A stretch of DNA of 64,000 nt from Myxocyprinus asiaticus (GCF_019703515.2 NC_059374.1:20392595-20456594), one strand, 5' to 3'. Counted from the first letter of the stretch, positions 34,442-46,700 are shown. Notes: generated from the sequence alone by a model not told the origin. Translations and numbers: made by a program.

Positions 34442-36047
34442 GATGGTACACTTCCATATAGCCTACTTTAAAAGTGACCACGGCATTGCGCGCACTTTAT
34501 ATTTCTGTAAACATAACGGTCCTCGTCGGTTCTCTCTGCGTTTTTGATGTACACATTTTACCGACTGATTTAGTATAACGTTGGCATTCGTAAAGAGATT
34601 CTTGACTGTTCTTCTGCTTGATGTTTTCCTGCCGTACGCAACGCTCATCCGTTATAGCAAGCATGTTGCAGATACGCGCCTTGTGCATCCCATCTATCAA
34701 CAGGTTTCGCAAGTTATTGGCTCTGTAGGTGTTCTACGAATAAAATGTCACATTATGCACCAAACACATTCAGTGCTTAAAAGAAGCCGCTTTGTAACAA
34801 TCAACAACACTGTAACAGTGTACATCACACGTGTCCCCTAACAGAAGCACAGCTACAGGGTGCACACGTAAGTTAGTTGACTTGAGAAAGATCTGGATGC
34901 TTTGTGCTGCTTTTGATTGCCATTTCTGTCTAAGGCAATGGTATACATGTAGATATTCTTAAAGAAATGTCAAACCCACTTTATGTTCTACAAGTGATGT
35001 TAAATCCTCATATTACAACCTATAATATTGTTTGTGAAATACAAGACCATATTATTTACTGGGGTTAAACGAAATTGCCTTTTAAGTGTCCTGCCAAGAT
35101 TTTACAGCCATTTCACCATCCTGTACATATACTATGCATGCATATACATGCACAAACACATAAATACTAGGCAGCAACTAATCATCATGGTTGAACTGCG
35201 GTTAACAGCATGAGCCTGCCTGTCCTGACAGTGGGAATATATATTCTCTTAGAACAAGAGATAATTATTATTCTGATACGGGGCAATTCTCACAGGCAAA
35301 CAATACTTTAGTAATGAGGTGGGATATTCATGTAAATTGCCTCATGTCAAGGGTAATTTTCAGTCTGCATGACTCACAGGTAGAGTTTTCATCAGTATGA
35401 GGGTGCTAGAGTTGTAAATATTAGAAACACACTGCAGCTTTTGCATAATTCACGATGCCCCATGATGAATGTTATGGAAGATGAATGTTCTGACACTCCC
35501 CACAACAATCAGCACTAATTTAAAAACCTCTAATATCAAGCGAGAAACCCTCTTATACATACCCACAGAGAAAAGACTTAAAAATGGGGCACATGTGCTC
35601 AAATGCAGCAAAGAAATTTTAATTTTAATTTTCTTTCTGCGCACTTGTGTTGTCGTTGTTGCTTATTTGTTTCCTCGAAATGGCCTGAATCTCAAAAAAC
35701 TGCTGATTGGAAGTTTATTAAAATTGTTTCATCGTTGGTGCATTCACTTTCCAAGATAATTTGTTGGATACATTTTATTTTCTATATAAAGCAACTGAAT
35801 TTATAGCTCATTAGATTTACATTATCCTCCCTGCTTAATAAGCCTTGTGCTGATTGCTAAATAATGCACAACACTACATTATGGTCATACCAGATGGTAA
35901 AGTTGCCGAAATGGAAATGTGTGGATAACTTTCTGTAGACGTGAGAAGATGTTGATGTGTCGTGAGAAAATTATGTTGCCCAGCACTATTATAGTATTTA
36001 TTTATTTTTTGTTTCTGCAGTGTCATACAGTAAATGCACTTGAATCA
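34442..36047. other. Spacer (probable intron if the 33.6 kb exon is real)
   Basis: No element ends or coding frames I can support. Confidence 0.4.
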
Positions 36048-36055
36048 GAATCACC

Positions 36056-37695
36056 CAGTGGTGAATTCTCAGGGCCAGCAAAGCCTTCTCTGCTGGCCTA
36101 ACATGCCAAGTAATTACATATTTTTCATACTTTCATTCTCAATCACCTTTTTGCCTATGTATTTTTAATTGCTTTCCACTCTTATTTAATCTACAAACAA
36201 ATAGAGAAAAATGAAATGTTTATCCAGTCAGAATTTATTCCTTGATGCTTACAAGCAAAGTGTGACAACTGTTTCACAAATTGCATGCCCAAAGCAGCGC
36301 GTGAGTTTGAGCTCCACCCCCTCAGGCCTTCAGAATTTCTTCAGAATCCCTCAACAGTGCAAATGAATGAGTGCAAATGAATGGGCAACTAAAGTCAGAT
36401 TGTCAGATTCATCAGCCAATCAGATTGATTTATTTGTTTTTGGTGGGTGTGATCTTTAGGATATGTCCCAGTTGAGGCCTTCTAGCTGGCCCTGAGTGAT
36501 GCAATCATGCTTTAAGTGATGTACGTAATTTGAAAGCGAAGAGCGCAAGATCTTGCTGACGAGTCGGCTGTCATCACTGCTGTCATTGCCGTTGAGAAAG
36601 AGATCCTTATGGATTTAAAAACCTAAGATGTTCTGCATGACCATGCGATTGCTTAATTTATTAAACAGGAAAGGAGGACTGATTTTCTCTTCAAGTAAAC
36701 TGGTAAGTGCTTTTTGCATTGTTATAGCAACATCAGGAATTTTCTAAGTGTAAATTAGGCTGCTTGAGCATTCAGTGTCGGACTAAGTTTTGAAAAGTAG
36801 TGGTGCGTTCCATTCAACTCAGAAAGTCGGATTTTACAACTTCCTACTAGGAAAAGTGCAATGGAATGCATCTTTAAGTCAGAATTACAACCTGTAGGCT
36901 TGTGCAGAAATTCTCAACTCTGATTTTGCCGAGATGCAGGGGCATGATGTCACACAAACATGTCGACACTCAGGGAGATATACAAAGTAAGTGATAAACA
37001 TTCACTTTATTAAGTAATATCGATAAATGAGTTTGTTTCCACATTACATGATATTAAAGCTTCTTTAACAAACGCCTGCAGAAACAGGCGTATAAAACAT
37101 TATAATCTCTTTTGATAATCGTACACCTGAAGCACAAATGCTAGCGCTGCAGCATTGTTTATCAGTTGATTTGCTAGGAGACATCTCTAATGAGAGTCAA
37201 ACCCCTGCTAAGCAAACGGCAGCATTGCAGTTCCGAATATTGGGGAATGGAATGCATTTATGGTCAGAGATATCAAGTAGGAATATCCCACATCCAACTT
37301 GAATGGAATACAGCATAACCGTGTAACCTGACGAAACAAAATTAATTGCAAGCAACATTTAAATCGCAAATATTATTAGATAGATTTTTCCAGGTATTAT
37401 AGACCTTCTTGGTAGATTCATATGAAAAATTATGATTTTTGAATGTCTGTTTGGGAGACAAAACAAAACAGTCATGCTGCAGTTAAAATTAGGCTTGCTT
37501 GAGCATTAAGTGTCGTTTCAAATTCTGGCTTTCGTGCGTGGATGTGTTTTTTAAATGTCAATTGGTATTAATAGTTAGCTGCGACATAATGTATGATGCC
37601 CAAAGGCATAAGGTGTCCTGTTCATTGTGAAACTATTTTCTTAATGGCATGAATCACACTGAAGGCCTAGACTTAAAATGCACGGCCCGCCACTG
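36056..37695 (+). mobile_element. Non-autonomous hAT element, copy A
   Basis: Ends CAGTGGTGAATTC and CCCGCCACTG. A perfect 8-bp target duplication, GAATCACC, is at 36048-36055 and 37696-37703. The 1640-bp interior has no transposase frame. An inner mirrored block near the left end (gccagcaaagccttctctgc, tggcctaaca) could form a stem. Copy B lies inverted at 48532-50053, with matching blocks across its whole length. Confidence 0.92.
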
Positions 37696-37703
37696 GAATC
37701 ACC

Positions 37704-38530
37704 ACATCTTGTATCAAAGGAGACTTTTCAAGCTGAAGTTCAAAGCAGGCTTAAATTTTGACAGCTCAACAACTGTGCTCCATTTTGTGTTTGTGTATTT
37801 CACCAAATAGTCAGACCATATTTTAATATGAGACTACAATCTGTTATTCAGCTCCATTGGGGGTTATTACGTATTATTCATCCACTTATGTAACTTCACA
37901 TCAGAAACCTCTCTAGTCAACACACAAGTACAGAGGATGAGTTGAAGCACTACAAAGACCCACCGTCTTACTTTTCTGTTTTACCTCTATATTACTAAAC
38001 ATCACAGCTGAAGTACCCTCTTGTCGGTACTAGACTGTAAATAAAATGATGCTTCAAGCCGATAGACTATCGCTGTTGTAGGACAGCTACTATTTGAGTG
38101 CTATGCAGCAGCACACAGTCAATTAGTGGTTACAGATTGAAAGAAGCCCCGATGGGGAGCAAATGCTTCATTCATGACACTGGTGGAGTATTGAGAGTGG
38201 AATATGATGCTGGGAGTGGGTTCCTGTCTTCTGTGATAAAGATTGTCATTGTTCTCATTCTGCCCTGTCTTTCATAGACCAAGCTCGTTGTCTGTCCTAG
38301 TTGGCTGAATTGTTTTGGCACTGACCATGAAAAAATCAAATTATTTTGTTTTTCAGGGCACAAAGTGCACAGTCTGCTTGGTTTAACAGCCGCTGATGTA
38401 TTACAAAGAGCTATGTAGCATCAATCGATGGTGTTTAACTGTTCTTGTCTTCTTGTCATTATGTGAGATAGTTTGAATGATGCCTCCTGTCAGTGTTCAG
38501 TGTTGCTTTCTTCACATTTTATACAAATCT
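37704..38530. other. Spacer
   Basis: No gene or repeat recognised. Confidence 0.4.
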
Positions 38531-39020
38531 CGTAAGGGATACCCAAAAATGATAATTCTCTCATGATTTACTCTCTCATGCCGTCTCAGAACTAACTTTC
38601 TTTCTTCTGCAACACGAACAAAGATATTTTTAAGGATATATGATGTGTTTTTTGTCAATGGAGTACAACACATTCAAGCTCAAAACAGGACATGAAGGCA
38701 GCATAAAAGTAATCCATACTACTCGAGTGGTTTAATCCATGTCTTCTGAAGTAATACAATCACTTTGGGTAAGAAACAGTCCTTATTCACAAAAAATCTT
38801 GAAAGTCAGATTGGAACACAGTGCAGGCTTCAACACAGTGATTCTTTTACACTGCATGCGGTTGCCAAAAGTATACCCACAAGACGTTAACAATATGTGT
38901 GTTTACACGATTTTAGTGTGATAAAATTGCTCATTAATAGGGATGTGCCGAAGCCGAATACCTTATACGGAAAGGCACGAATAATGACTTCAAAAGGAAT
39001 AACAGATTCATCTGAATAAT

Positions 39021-39141
39021 ATGGAGTTAATTAACGGAGGTTCGGGAGGAGCATGTTAATTTTAATCTAACAAATCACAGCCCACGAGCAGGAGTATATA
39101 AGCCGCTGCTTACCTGCTTCCTGTGACAACTCTCCTGACAT
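39021..39141 (+). promoter_or_regulatory. Promoter-like repeat B, copy 1
   Basis: A 121-bp block nearly identical to 41977-42097. It contains TATATAA at 39095-39101 followed about 30 bp later by ctgcttcctgtgacaactct. The TATA box plus repetition at both ends of a composite element suggests an LTR-like promoter. This is inference. Confidence 0.5.
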
Positions 39142-40013
39142 GAGAGTCTTTCTGGCATTCAGCCCCACCCATTTCCCCTCGAACAGACCCAGGCAGACGG
39201 ATCATCGGATGCAACTTCCCTGCAAAGCATTCGGCTCCACCAGAACAGCTCTTCCATCCAAATAGTCTCGTTATTCAACAGAAGCTGCCACAGCAGCTCT
39301 TTGTTTTTTAACAGTATTGACGTCTACCACGTTAAGTGTTATATATATATATATATTTTTTATCCTGTCTGTCTTTCTATGCTCCATTCGATGAAGCAGT
39401 TTATAGTGCGAAGTTGCTGCTCCAAAATGGCTGCTCCTGCACTTTAAAAAAATGTGAAACAGCTCTCTACAGCTGCTCATATGTTCTCTTATCTACACTT
39501 TCCACCCGGAAAGCAGTGCCAGCTGCCTCCGCGAACGGGCGCCGTTTCCAGCTTCATGCCATTAGAATTCAATTTTATTTGAAAGCGAAAGAAACAAAGA
39601 TTAACTATTCAATCCAACCACCATTTCAACCCCCAGCATTTTTAATCAGGTTCTGCCACACAGGTGGTGCCTGTCAGCCACATTACCATGCAACAGCTTG
39701 TTTAGGGGCGTGTTTTATTCAGCAATTGTTCCTCATCTTCTAACATGAATATCATGATTGTTTCTCCCTTCGGAGCGCCCTTCGGAGCATGATTTATTTC
39801 ATTCTGAACACAGGAGCATCATGCAACACAGAACTCCCTTCAATCGACCGTTCAAATCACAGGGTGGGCTCTCCCTTCCGAAACACAGTATGAGCGCTCT
39901 TGTTCGAGTGTAGTGGTGGTGCAGTAATCTTAGGAGCCTTTTAGCTTTTCCCGTTAACCGTGGCATTGGCATTTCCTTTGCTCATGGTCTAAATGAGCCG
40001 GACACACAGTAAG

Positions 40014-40690
40014 TGTGCCCTATTTGATACTGCAGCCACAGTGCCCCACCAGATAATGTGCTGCAGTGCCCGCCCACGCTTGATACTGCCGCAGCATTGC
40101 CCGCATACTCCAATTATGCCACAGCATCACCCCTTTTCACATTTTGATACTGCCGCAGCGCCCTGCCATGACAAACATAACAAAGTTGTATTCTTAACTA
40201 AACTTTCGCTTCCCTCAAAGCTGTATATCAATGTAATTGACACGTTTTCAGTAACTAACCTTCTGCTTCCCTTACAGACGTATATACAGGTACATATTCC
40301 TAACTAATATTTGCTCCCCCTACAGGTAAGTACAAACTAACCTTTACTTCCCTTACAGCTGATGATGATTCTAATGAAGTCTTTTGTGCCCTATTTAATA
40401 CAGAAGCAACAGTGCCCCGCAATGACAAATGTAATAAAGTTGTATTCTTAACTACATTTTTGCTTTCCTCAAAGCTGCATATGAACGTAATTGACACATT
40501 TTCCATAACTAACCTTTTGCTTCCCTTAAAGACGAATATAAAGGTAATACATTTACGAATTCCTAACTAACCATTTGCTCCACTACAGGTAAGTACAAAT
40601 TAACCTTTGCTTCCATTACAGGTGTTAATAAATCTTTTGTGCCCTACTCGATACCACAGCAACAGTGCCCCACCCATACCAATTGTGTAT
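40014..40690. repeat. Tandem units of about 250 bp with splice-like signals
   Basis: Units begin gtgccctatttgatactgca (40014), gtgccctatttaatacagaa (40386) and gtgccctactcgataccaca (40638). The first is longer because of an inner duplication of the gatactgccgcagc block. Each unit carries aagttgtattcttaacta, ttgcttccctcaaagctg, ctaaccttntgcttccctta and then ctacaggtaagtaca, which reads as acceptor and donor splice consensus. Confidence 0.7.
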
Positions 40691-41071
40691 ACACAGTTGT
40701 TAATATTTTTCCACAGGCGCTTTCAATGTCTAAGTTCCATACTTTCATAGAAGTGCATCTACAGCAATGGAAACACAGCATCGCTCCCACAGGAGCTCCT
40801 TCACTATGCCCCCAAATCCTCAATCCACTGCCACTGCAGTGCTTTAAACTCCGCTCCCACAGAAGGCCCACTTTACTCTACTGCCACAGCAGCTTTTTTA
40901 CCATGCTTCCGCTGAAGCCTTTTTTTCTTCGCTTCTCAGCAGCTGCAGCTAGCATTACAGGAGATAGTGGTCACCACCACCTCTTCTCAAAGCACCATAT
41001 TTCCCTATCTATGGGTAGTCTATTTAGTGAGGCTACCCCCGCAAACAAGCCCCGTTCCTCTCTTTCTCAAT

Positions 41072-41420
41072 TCCCCCATTTGATTGCTTGCTGGGCTTAC
41101 CCGTTTGAATGCCGTGAGTGCTCACTCTCTATGGAGCAGTCTCCCATTTGAATCACAGTGTGAGCCCTCCCTTTCGAACACAACACGAGCCAACTCACGT
41201 TCTCATTCTTCCCGTTCGACTGCTTGCTGGGCTTACCCGTTCGAATGCCGTGAGTGCTCTCTCTCTATAGAGCAGTCTCCTGTTCGAATCGCAGTGTGAG
41301 CCCTCCCTTTCGAACGCAGCACGAGCCACCTCTCATTTTCACCTTCCCTGTTCGCATACCGTGAGCCCACCCACTTCTACGACGAGTGGTGGTCTCTCGT
41401 TCGAATCGCAGTGTAGCCCT
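41072..41420. repeat. Tandem units of about 137 bp
   Basis: Two complete units (41072, 41211) and a partial third (41346) share gcttgctgggcttacccgtt, gaatgccgtgagtgctc, gagcagtctcc and gtgtgagccctccctttcga. Related single blocks occur near 39843. The frames running through it are probably chance products of the repetition. Confidence 0.75.
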
Positions 41421-41719
41421 CTTGACCAGCAGTCGTATAAGAATGCACCTTCAAACAAATGCTTAAAGCACTCCCTCTGTACAATGTTTTTGGGGGGAAA
41501 ACAATTCAGAAGCATCCACCAAGCCAATTTACCAAATAGAATTGTTGCTGGCTTGCTGTCCTAAATACTTCCTGCCATAGTCATGGTACTGTTCTTTCAT
41601 CTAAAGCCTTTTCTGGGGGTAATCAGGACTCGAGTCGAGTCTTGAGATCCGAGCCCTCCAGTATATGGACAGCAAGCCAAATACGTTTACTGCTTCAACA
41701 TAAGATTACATTAACATAC

Positions 41720-41960
41720 TGTAAAGGGGGTTTAGTGGAAAGGAGGAGGCGAGAACCGGCTTGACAACTTAAATAACAATTTATTAAACAAAAAACACAA
41801 CCAAAAACACACAACTAAAAACACACAGTACAGCTGCCTGCAATTCTCTCTCTCTCGAACCGTCATCCCCGGCCGCCTTTATCCCTCGCGCGCCCCATCA
41901 GGCTGATTGGGGACCGGGTGTGTCTCATTCCAGCCCGGCCCCGCCCTCCTCGGCTCTACA
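41720..41960 (+). mobile_element. Solo LTR, second copy
   Basis: The 241-bp segment TGTAAAGGGGG...GGCTCTACA has a perfect 5-bp target duplication, CATAC at 41715-41719 and 41961-41965. An uninterrupted copy of the target (ttacattaacatacgaact) lies at 42251-42269, in the duplicated block A. Related to 24161-24396. Confidence 0.9.
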
Positions 41961-41976
41961 CATACGAACTACTGAA

Positions 41977-42097
41977 ATGGAGTTAATTAACAGAGGTTCG
42001 GGAGGAGCATGTTAATTTTAATCTGACAAACCACAGCCCACGAGCAGGAGTATATAAGCCGCTGCTTACCTGCATCCTGTGACAACTCTCCTGACAT
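41977..42097 (+). promoter_or_regulatory. Promoter-like repeat B, copy 2
   Basis: Near-identical to 39021-39141, with TATATAA at 42051-42057. Followed by a spacer and a second copy of block A (42153-42276), whose first copy (41612-41719 plus 41961-41976) carries the solo LTR. Confidence 0.5.
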
Positions 42098-42890
42098 CCC
42101 ACCTCCACCCCATCTCCACATATTCTCTAGATTCATTATCTAAATAAGTAAAGTCTGGGGGGGTAATCAGGATTTGAGTCGAGTCTCAAGCTCCGAGCCC
42201 TCCAGTATATGGACAGCAAGCCAAATACGTTTACTTCTTCAACATAAGATTACATTAACATACGAACTACTGAAATAAAAAAAAATATTTGTATGACTGA
42301 TTATACAAAAAGCACAAGGATGAAGTGATATTTTAAATAAACATATCCAAAATTACAAAGAATTTATGAATCTGCACAGCCAATATTTCTAAAGTGTATA
42401 CCTTATGAATGAAAATGCGCACGTTGTGATTTCAGATCGGATAGGGGCGGTCTCGACTCCGTTTGTGGTCTCTGTTAATTGTGCACGTCTGGAGCTTGTC
42501 GAATGTAACATTAAGATACGACATCATATACACTTTCCACTTCTTGAAATGCTATATTCACATGTGATCTTCATATATTTAATTATAGCCTAAACTGAGC
42601 ACAATGTTAAATTCCTGACCTGAACTGATGATTTTACGTCGGAGCCTGTCTATCCGTCTCTTAAAATTGACCACATTTATGTCCACATCAGAGATTAAGG
42701 TTATTAACTGGTTAAGACTTTATTCCGAAAAAAGTTAAAATCCTCCATAAAGGTTTAAATGCTTCATATAGTATTCATCTATTAGGAATATTCCTCCTTA
42801 TGTAAAACAAAGTAACTGAAACATGCTCAATCTTTTTTTTTTTTCTACTTCTTTAAACTTGAACTCTGGAAAGGCGCTATATAAATGTAA

Positions 42891-42892
<2 letters not shown>

Positions 42893-42931
<39 letters not shown>
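42893..42931. repeat. (ATT)n microsatellite
   Basis: Uninterrupted ATT units. A second short (AAT)n run lies at about 43167-43190. Confidence 0.9.
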
Positions 42932-42932
<1 letters not shown>

Positions 42933-44117
42933 ACTAAATAATGGTGTCCTTTCATAAAAATTCCTGATAGATTTATGGGACTTTCACCTGTTTGTAGGCT
43001 ATATTGATTTTATTTTAATTTATTTTAATGTTTGAATTTGTATTTATTATTCACAGTATAATAACCACAGTTAACATATTACACAGTTATACCCTAAATA
43101 TCTAGCTTCAGCTGGTAAGAAATAAAAAAGAATAAAATTATATTTTTGTAAATAATAATTGTATAATAATAATAATAATAATAATAATAAATTAGGCCAT
43201 TATTATGAAAAGGCATATACAAGGCATATTTTATTAATAGAAACTAAATGTAAGAGTAATACGTAAAAATGGGCATTTAATTTAGTGTTGATGCACTTCC
43301 GGTTTAAGCCCCGCCCACACCCGGTTCTATCCGAATACAGAAACAGAATAATTTTGTCATATGAACAGATACAGATACAAATACAGATAATGGCTTCGCT
43401 GCACACTGCTACTCACTAACCAATTCTGTGTAAAGTTGTAGCCAATTTTACGACTTCGTTGCCATGACAATGTAATGTCAACAAACCCTAAAACGACTAT
43501 AAAAAAATGATGATTTAAACAACTTTACAACTCAAATAATAAATATTTTTTAACAGAAGAATTAATGTAAGTGCTTTTATAAAATTAAAAGCTTCACATT
43601 TCTGTCATTAAACCCTCCAAAGATTTGCCCCATTCACTTCTATTGTAAGTGTCTCACTGTAACCTTGATTTTTACCATTTTTAAAGAAAAGGATGGACGA
43701 GTCGAAATTAATTTTTGTGGTTATCTACATTATGCCACAAATGCTGTCGAATATTCCTTTAACGCACGTCTGCATTTTCAAAATATCCCTACTGGGTGTA
43801 AAAAAACGTAAACATGTGAACAAGCTTCCCTTGTGGATGTGCCAAAGACACTGCGGATGTCAAGACTTATGGTGATAAAGGACTTAATGTTTTGTCTGTT
43901 TTCTACCCATAGTGATCATAGAGCTCCATTACTTTTATGCTGCCTTTATGTCCTATGTTAAGCTTGAAAGTTTTGGACCCCATAGACTTACATTGTAAGG
44001 ACAAGAAACACATCATACATCCTTGAAAATATCTTTGTTTGTGTTCCATAAGAAATAAAGTCATCTGAGTTTGTGACGGCATGAGGGTGAGTAAATGATG
44101 AGAGAATTATAATTTAA

Positions 44118-45336
44118 TAAGTCAAAATTGTCAACATGAAATCAAAAATTTATCATATTTACTTTCTCATTGCATGTTCCCAGTCTTATACAATGAATTT
44201 ATGCACATCATTCCAAAGGAAAGAATTGTCTTTGTAATCTTTAATCTAAATTTAATGAAATGACTGACTTTTCTTTCAGCTGACGTGACTAAGCCCACTT
44301 GATTTTCAACCTCTTCCCTCCAACCACCTGCCACTTAGACACCACTTTTCATGATCCAGTCAACTCTCAATGGATAAAATCAAGTCTAACCCTACACTTT
44401 ATCTTGTTGAACATCCTGTTTCACTTAGAAATATCACTATGGAAGTAAAATGCGTTTCAAATGCTGTTTCATGTTTACTTTACAGAATAACTGAGTGCAG
44501 ATAATTTGCATTCCATCCTTTAAGACCTAGTCCCAAAAACTCAGGCATACATATTATGGCTCATATCTATACTGCAATGTTTAGAATCTGTTTACCAACT
44601 ATGTGCTTGGGATAAACTCACGTAAATGTATTTTTTTATGTGTGTTGTGATGACCTAGTTCATCTCACCATACTTTGAGAGTTGTTGTGAAAAATGTTCA
44701 GAAACATATGAATGGTGACATGCCCCCAAAGCTCAGAGAGATGTGACCCACTTGCCATTGATAGAACCTATAAGGTCTCAGCATGTTCTCCAGAGACCCC
44801 TGCATTTACTCAGTCCTTGTTTTTGTTTTGGTCTTGCAAGAGCTATTGAGAATATAGCTTCTCCTTTTTCCCTTAACCAAAAATTGATTGCAGTCCCAGT
44901 GTTTTAAAATATTTAAAGCGGAGAGGTGTGAGCTAGTTAGAAATCACAGCGACATTGTGAATGCAGTCTCGACTGCAGATCACATCGCCATCGATCAGTT
45001 GAGACGTAGAGTGGGACTCCAGCTGTCTGAGTAAGAGAGAGTGACCAATCAATAGAACGTACAGATGGTGGCTCAGAGGGGAGGTGCTATTCAACAGAGC
45101 TGCTAAATACTTAAGAATGTCAGGACACTGGATACTCACAGTTGTTGATCTCATCACCTCGAGCAGAATGAGGTTCTGGGACAGTAACATCTGTCTGTAC
45201 AGTCATGATAACATCCGGCCAGGTTTTATATGGATCAGTCCTATAGAACATTTGCTCTTAACTGGATTTGTTTTAGGACCCAGATTTTACATTGGACATC
45301 AGTGGCGACCCAACAAAGTACCAAAATTGTTAATCG
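44118..45336. other. Spacer
   Basis: The part from 44900 to 45330 is less AT-rich and has an 85-codon minus frame (44933-45190), but no domain, start context or splice sites convince me. It may be an old repeat or conserved non-coding DNA. Confidence 0.4.
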
Positions 45337-45344
45337 AACAAAAG

Positions 45345-46014
45345 TAGTGCTGTCAGTCGATTAAAAATGTTAATCGCATAATTTTTTTGTAGTTAATTGC
45401 AATTAATCACAGATTTTGAAAGTGCTGAAATTTGACACTATATACAGTATATATACTTATTTTCTTGTCAAAATACATTTATTTCCATCTTGGTAAAGAA
45501 AACAAAACAATATTTAACAATATAATGCTTTATTAACATTTCCCAAACAAAGCCTTCCACAAGAAGTGCACTTCGAGAAACATTAAATGTTTCAAAAAAT
45601 GTAAGTGGGAGGTTGCATATTCATTGCAATGGGCATTAAATCTCTTAAACTTTCGTTCTCCACAATATTAATCTGCCAGTAGATTGTGGCTATTCGCTTT
45701 GTTACAGCAATCGTGAAGCTGTATTCATGATTCGCGTCAACGTCTGAGCTTTGAACTAACCATGAAAAGTGCTTCCAGACAAAAACGTTTCTTACTGCAT
45801 TTTGGTGATAGTTTAGGCTTGAGTACAGAGTTTAGGCTCTGGCGCTGTGTCTGTTTGTGAAGTGTGCATCAGTGCAATGACTCCGGGGGACACATTACAA
45901 AGGTTCCGCCCTTCACACAAGTGTTTATGCTGTATTCACAGCAAATGCGTTAATCGCAATAAAAAACATTTTTAATTAATCGCATGCGTTAACACGTTAA
46001 ATTGGACAGCTCTA
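45345..46014. mobile_element. Short hAT element with TTAATCG motifs
   Basis: The left end is tagtgctgtcagtcgattaa and the right end ttggacagctcta. Flanks AACAAAAG (45337-45344) and AACAAAAA (46015-46022) are an 8-bp target duplication with one mismatch. Sub-terminal repeats of ttaatcgca and gcgttaatcgc are typical of this widespread fish hAT group. Only 670 bp, no transposase. Confidence 0.85.
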
Positions 46015-46334
46015 AACAAAAATCAAAATCTTGAAATCCAAAATTTTAATGTATCCATTTTCGAGGATGAGTGCATGTCGGGCATCTGCTTAATTTGGCA
46101 AGCTTCTACCACATGGATGGTTTGTGTCACATCCTTAGTCCGTGCTGGTAGATGCTGTTACTATGCCATTATGATGGCTAAAACCAATATGATCACACAG
46201 GAAATCAAAATGTTGCTTCCAAATGTTCATGTACTGTGAATTTGACCCCATTTTGCACCATCCCCCATCACAATTTTTGCAACAATTCAAATTCTCACTT
46301 TTCCCTCTTGCGCTACTTATGGTGTGCTGCGTTA

Positions 46335-46700
46335 GCAACCTCTGAGACAAGGGTTCTGGTCTCATGGAAACCAGGAAGTAATCACATTCACATAAACAAT
46401 GGTGAGTGCAATTTGGAGGTTGCATTTTTGCTCTAAAATGACATTTTTACTCCACTAATTGTAATGCTTAGGGTTGCAGTTTGGGTTAGGGAGTAGGGTT
46501 AATAAAATATGCATTTCTGTTGACGGTATTACATCATTTACAACTATTAATATAACTTGCTTTTGGCACCACTCTTTGGACATTTTAACCAGAAACTGGT
46601 GCTCACGGTGCCCATATGTTAAACAGCAATTTCAGCTTTGCCCAATGGGGGGTAGTGATTCAAATTTCGGTAGAGCAATTACAGCAGCAGAACTTTCGAC
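46335..46700 (+). repeat. Dispersed repeat, copy 2 (partner at 27140-27440)
   Basis: Same block order as the partner: tcatggaaaccagga, attcacataaac, ttagggttgcagtttgg, ctgttgacggtatta, atttacaactattaata, ttttggcac, aaccagaaactgg. Confidence 0.7.

Larger units (their letters stand above)
38938..43411. mobile_element. 4.5-kb hAT-type element carrying nested repeats
   Basis: The left end is tagggatgtgccgaagccga and the right end gcttcgctgcacactgcta, imperfect inverted repeats. Flanks CTCATTAA (38930-38937) and CTCACTAA (43412-43419) are an 8-bp target duplication with one mismatch. No transposase frame is visible. Most of the inside (39021-42276) is a composite repeat with its own duplicated ends, tandem arrays and a solo LTR. 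Confidence 0.75.
38531..44117. mobile_element. TTAA-type MITE split by a hAT insertion
   Basis: The left half at 38531-38937 starts aagggatacccaaaaatgat and includes ctttctttcttctgcaacac. The right half at 43412-44117 ends gcatgagggtgagtaaatga, tgagagaatt. Together they form one longer MITE of about 1.1 kb, interrupted by the hAT element at 38938-43411. The mirrored blocks catgaaggcagcataaaagt (38691) and acttttatgctgcctttatg (43931) pair across the insertion. Confidence 0.75.

Noticed and set aside
40639..41151. A 170-codon frame on the plus strand, one of the longest without a named domain
   Set aside because: It runs through two different tandem arrays, has repetitive Ser/Pro/His-rich composition and no domain. 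Most likely a chance frame in repeats.
41072..41420. The array of regular repeats as a CRISPR-like locus or tRNA cluster
   Set aside because: Units are contiguous and degenerate without unique spacers, the genome is animal, and no cloverleaf or A box accompanies the GTTCGAATC motif.
44281..44312. tttctttcag at 44271-44280 as acceptor for exon 2 after the 33.6 kb exon
   Set aside because: Joined in phase it meets TGA after seven codons. The acceptor near 36020 fails in the same way.
44933..45190. An 85-codon minus-strand frame in a GC-richer patch as a host exon
   Set aside because: No domain, no matching splice sites and no start context.
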